Positions 4,786 through 7,741 of a DNA stretch of 7,741 bases are shown one piece after another. The position numbers were made by a program, and so were the translations under genes. Within the stretch, counting starts at the first letter, position 1. Every line of letters starts with the position of its first letter. The notes beneath the pieces were generated by a model, which was not told where the DNA came from, made no database searches, and saw only the letters and a program-made list of their open reading frames with translations. Origin of the DNA: Acidobacteriota bacterium (GTDB lineage Bacteria; Acidobacteriota; Thermoanaerobaculia; UBA5066); assembly GCA_016789625.1 (NCBI GenBank), contig JAEUQS010000702.1, positions 1 to 7,741 on the forward strand. The letters are read 5' to 3'.

Positions 4786-7741
4786 GTGAAGCTGAGCAGA
4801 ATCCTGTCCTTTCTGGCCGTCCTCTTCCTCGCAACCCCAGCGGCGCTGCTCGAAGCGACGCACTTCCGCGGGACGATCGTCACGTGGAAGAACGAGCCCA
4901 CCCTGGGCGCCTTCGGCGTGTCGTACACGGTAAGGTTCAGCGCGCGGCGGAGCGGCTACGCGGGAACGGCCCCCGACGGGCGTCCCGCCATCGGCGACGT
5001 CGTCCGCGAGGACATCGGCGCCACCTCGTTCGACTTCGGGGACGGCGACACCACCAGCACGCTCTACATGCGGGTGATCGCCGTCGACGCGATCAACGAC
5101 ACGCTCACGGCGTTCCTCGAAGAGGACCTGACGACCACGCCCGGCAAGATCACCCACGTTTACGCCGACGGCACCCCGCTCCTCGCGTTCTTCACGTCCT
5201 GCTGCCGCATCAGCGAGGACGTCCTGAACCCGGACGGCGGGTACCGGGCGGAGGTCGCGGTCACCCCCGGCGGAGCGAACCGCTGCCCCACCTCGAACGC
5301 GGCCTCGAACGTCGACACGTTCCCCGGCCGCACGCTCACGCTCCTCATCGCCGCCAACGATGCCGACGGCGATTCGCTCACCTATCGGTTCGCTACCACG
5401 GCCGAGAGCCTGCTCGACGTCGCCCCGATCCCGGGCACCACGCTCTCCACGGGTGGCATCCTCACCTGGGTCGTGCCGAGCAACCAGCAGCTCGGCCCCT
5501 ATTCGACCCAGGTCGTCATCTCCGACGGCGTCAACAAGATCCCCGTCGACTTCACCATCACGGTGCGGGACCCCGCGCTCGGCCAGCCCCCGGCGTTCAT
5601 CCAGCCGCCCACACCCTGCGGAAAGATCATCAACACGAACGTGGGCTCGCCCGTGAGCTTCGAGGTGCGCGCCAGCGACCCGGAGATCGCGCAGCAGGTC
5701 ACGCTGAACAACACCGGTCTGCCCACCGGAGCGACGTTCGTCGCGGGGGCTCCCTCCAATCCGGCCTCGGCGACCTTCGCCTGGACGCCAGCCGCCATCG
5801 ACAACCTCACGGCCTCGATCGTCGTGTTCACCGCTTCCGACGGCGTCCTCTCGGCGACGCCCTGCTCCGTCGTGATCGCGGTCGGCTTCGCCGATCTCGT
5901 GATCTCCAAGACCCACGCTGCCGACTTCACCGCCGCCACGAACGGAGCGTTCAACATCACGGTAACGAACCAGGGCGCCACGGCGAATGCCGCGCCCATC
6001 ACCGTGACCGACTCCCTCCCCCGCGGCCTGACGTTCCTCTCGGGCACCGGACCGGGCTGGACCTGCTCGAACGTGGACGCTCTCGTCACCTGCACCACGA
6101 GCGACCCCCTCGGCCCGCTCGCGTCCACGTCGTTCACGATCAACGTCGCGGTGGAAGCCCGGGCGATTCCCTCCGTGACGAACTCCGTGCGCGTCCAGTC
6201 GGCCGGCGAGTACGACCAGACCAACAACACGGCCCAGGACCCGGTGAGGGTCGGCGGCCTCGACGTCTCGCTCGTGAAGAACCACACCGGGAACTTCACG
6301 GCGGGCCAGAACGGGGTCTTCAACCTCACGGTGAAGAACGTGGGCACCGTTCCCACGCAGCCGGCCGGCCCGATCGTCGTCGGCAGCGTCAAGAACAGCC
6401 GGTTCGGCAACGACTGGACGCTCGACGGGCCGAACATGGGATCCGCCCGCGCGAAGCTTTTGAACGCCGCGAACTTCGGCGCCGGCGGGACGATCCCGCG
6501 CGCGATCTCCATCGTCGACACGGCCGAGGCCGTCGGCTCGATCACGCCGGCCCTCCTGAACCCGTTCGACCTCTTCTTCATCGGGTACTTCCCCGACGGG
6601 GCGAGCACGGCCTTCACCCCCGACGAGCTGGACGCGCTCCGGAGCTACGTGGTCGACGGCGGCACCGTCGTCGTCACGTGCGACAACTTCAACTACGACA
6701 ACGTGTGCAACGCCCTCGGCTATCCGGTTCTCGCGACCTCGCCGAACCCTCTGAATCCAGATCCGGCCGCCGCCTCGAGCCCCCTGATCAACGGACCGTT
6801 CGGTCAGGTGGGCACGTTCCAGGGCTCCCAGACGATCGGCTACTTCTTCGACGCCACGGGCGCGCAGGTGCTCGCGCGCAACTCGGCGGGCCGCCCCGTG
6901 TACATCCAGAAGCAGCTCGGCGCGGGCACCGCCTTCCTGCTGTCCGACGTGGACTTCATCGCCCAGGCGCTCACCGCCGGCAGCCTCGTCACGTCCGCGA
7001 ACGACCGGCTCCTCGGGAACCTCTTCGCCTACGCGGGCAAGTACGCGCCCATCTCCGTGACCGACACGCTGCCGGCCGGCTTCACGTTCGTCTCGGCGAC
7101 GGGCTCCGGCTGGACCTGCTCGGCTGCCGGACAGACGGCGACCTGCAAGTACCCGGGCTCCCTCACGGTCGGAGCCTCCACGTCCATCACGCTCACGGGC
7201 GCCGTCGCGGCAGGGGCCACGGGGTCGCTTCTCAACACCGCCCGCGTGTCCCTCCTCAACGACGGAAACCCCTACAACGACGGAGCTCAGGACACCGCCG
7301 CCATCTCGGCGGGCGCCGCCGTGCCGAGCGTCAACGGCCTGACCCCCACGGTCGGCCCGGCCGCGGGCGGGACCATCGTGACGATCACCGGCTCGAATCT
7401 GGGCGGTACCACCTCCGTCCTCTTCGGCAGCGCGACCGCCACGGGCCTCACCATCATCGACGCCAACACGATCACCGTCGTCACCCCGCCGAGCGCGGTG
7501 GCGGGCCTCGTCAACGTCACGCTGAACGCCGCGGGCCCGACGAGCGCCACGCTCACCAACGCCTTCCTCTACGTGGCCACGACCGCGGGCCTCGGCTTCT
7601 ACACGCTGAATCCCTGCCGCGTGATCGACACGCGGGACCCGGTCGGAACCTTCGGCGGCCCCGCGCGCGCCGCCGGCGGCTCGCGGACCGTCGCCCACCG
7701 GGGGGAGGGCAGCCATACCAAGGACGCGGTCGGCGTCGGCG
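4786..7741 (+). CDS. Large modular secreted protein (Ig-like, DUF11, GATase-like insert, IPT/TIG), 3'-truncated
   Basis: At least 985 codons read without a stop to the window edge. Residues 1-24 form a signal peptide (KLSR, hydrophobic core, cleavage likely after LLEA). Residues 26-160 are an N-terminal module beginning HFRG, with FDFGDGD and the SCCRIS motif at 138-143. Residues ~165-265 are cadherin/Ig-like with an acidic DADGD loop (192-196). Residues ~268-368 are a second Ig-like module with Cys278 and Cys360. DUF11 repeat 1 spans ~370-487. DUF11 repeat 2 is split (492-525 and 755-836) around a GATase-like domain (526-754). An IPT/TIG domain (PSVNGLTPTVGPAAGGTIVTITGSNL) covers ~847-931. 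An NPCRVIDTRDP module starts at 942. The product is probably cell-surface or secreted, perhaps adhesive or structural; no enzyme activity is evident. The GTG start follows a purine-rich ribosome binding site and leads into the signal peptide. Confidence 0.9.
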   Translation, partial: MKLSRILSFLAVLFLATPAALLEATHFRGTIVTWKNEPTLGAFGVSYTVRFSARRSGYAGTAPDGRPAIGDVVREDIGATSFDFGDGDTTSTLYMRVIAVDAINDTLTAFLEEDLTTTPGKITHVYADGTPLLAFFTSCCRISEDVLNPDGGYRAEVAVTPGGANRCPTSNAASNVDTFPGRTLTLLIAANDADGDSLTYRFATTAESLLDVAPIPGTTLSTGGILTWVVPSNQQLGPYSTQVVISDGVNKIPVDFTITVRDPALGQPPAFIQPPTPCGKIINTNVGSPVSFEVRASDPEIAQQVTLNNTGLPTGATFVAGAPSNPASATFAWTPAAIDNLTASIVVFTASDGVLSATPCSVVIAVGFADLVISKTHAADFTAATNGAFNITVTNQGATANAAPITVTDSLPRGLTFLSGTGPGWTCSNVDALVTCTTSDPLGPLASTSFTINVAVEARAIPSVTNSVRVQSAGEYDQTNNTAQDPVRVGGLDVSLVKNHTGNFTAGQNGVFNLTVKNVGTVPTQPAGPIVVGSVKNSRFGNDWTLDGPNMGSARAKLLNAANFGAGGTIPRAISIVDTAEAVGSITPALLNPFDLFFIGYFPDGASTAFTPDELDALRSYVVDGGTVVVTCDNFNYDNVCNALGYPVLATSPNPLNPDPAAASSPLINGPFGQVGTFQGSQTIGYFFDATGAQVLARNSAGRPVYIQKQLGAGTAFLLSDVDFIAQALTAGSLVTSANDRLLGNLFAYAGKYAPISVTDTLPAGFTFVSATGSGWTCSAAGQTATCKYPGSLTVGASTSITLTGAVAAGATGSLLNTARVSLLNDGNPYNDGAQDTAAISAGAAVPSVNGLTPTVGPAAGGTIVTITGSNLGGTTSVLFGSATATGLTIIDANTITVVTPPSAVAGLVNVTLNAAGPTSATLTNAFLYVATTAGLGFYTLNPCRVIDTRDPVGTFGGPARAAGGSRTVAHRGEGSHTKDAVGVG
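6361..7047 (+). other. GATase-like (IFT52/GldG/DUF4350-type) domain nested within the second DUF11 repeat
   Basis: Residues ~526-754 of the secreted protein show an alpha/beta pattern typical of non-catalytic glutamine-amidotransferase-like folds. The strand DLFFIGYF (595-602) is followed by the helix TPDELDALRSYVVDGG (611-626) and the strand TVVVTC (627-632). Near the end come LGAGTAFLLSDVDFIAQ and a helix containing NDRLLGNLFAYA, as in the closing segments of these families. The flanking sequences, NLTVKNVGTVPTQ before and PISVTDTLPAGFTFV after, join into one ordinary DUF11 repeat. Cys632 follows the strand where catalytic members carry the nucleophile, but no GxCxG elbow is present. Cys632 and Cys641 could instead form a disulfide. 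Confidence 0.65.

Noticed and set aside
3791..4834. A 347-codon minus-strand open frame over the cytochrome and LON-domain genes
   Set aside because: Both plus-strand genes have strong family motifs. The antisense product is Arg/Glu/Val-rich with no domain.
5499..6617. A 372-codon minus-strand open frame
   Set aside because: It has no recognisable motif and lies wholly antisense to the secreted-protein gene. Stop codons are rare by chance at this GC content.
4741..7716. A 991-codon open frame on the minus strand
   Set aside because: Its product is low-complexity and rich in Arg, Gly, Asp and Val with no domain. It is the mirror of a GC-rich plus-strand gene with a signal peptide and clear domains.

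Overview
The window is a very GC-rich stretch of bacterial DNA with strong G/C preference at third codon positions. It is densely packed and probably chromosomal. Both ends cut through genes, so it may be a whole short contig. The gene content (lipB and lipA side by side, a [4Fe-4S] ferredoxin, a cytochrome c lipoprotein, and a large secreted protein with DUF11, IPT/TIG and an 'NPCRVIDTR' C-terminal module) suggests Acidobacteriota, possibly near Thermoanaerobaculia. That placement is an inference from domain style, not from a marker gene.

Left part (1-3399, all plus strand): a lipoate-dependent metabolism block. It opens with the 3' part of a 2-oxo acid dehydrogenase E2 acyltransferase: the end of the E3-binding domain, a Pro/Ala linker and a complete catalytic domain. 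After a strong hairpin come lipB (octanoyltransferase), a HEAT-repeat-like protein of unknown role that overlaps the lipB end by 23 nt, and lipA (lipoyl synthase). LipB and LipA together build the lipoyl cofactor that an E2 needs, so the order is functionally coherent. lipB and lipA each lack a clear ribosome binding site and instead have a TANNNT hexamer 5-6 nt before the start codon, as expected for leaderless transcripts.

Middle part (3400-4678): a small ferredoxin on the minus strand converges on lipA with a 15-nt gap. Divergent from it, 20 nt away, are a c-type cytochrome lipoprotein and a stand-alone LON substrate-binding-domain protein. The last two overlap by 4 nt (GTGA) and are probably translationally coupled.

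Right part (4786-7741): a single plus-strand reading frame of at least 985 codons, open at the window edge, encodes a modular secreted protein. Its order is signal peptide, an 'HFRG...SCCRIS' N-terminal module, two Ig/cadherin-like modules, a DUF11 repeat, a second DUF11 repeat split by a ~229-residue GATase-like domain, an IPT/TIG domain, and the start of an 'NPCRVIDTR' module. A longer open frame on the opposite strand over the same region is a compositional mirror image, not a gene. The nested domain architecture is the most distinctive thing in the window. No mobile element, CRISPR array, tRNA or rRNA was seen.
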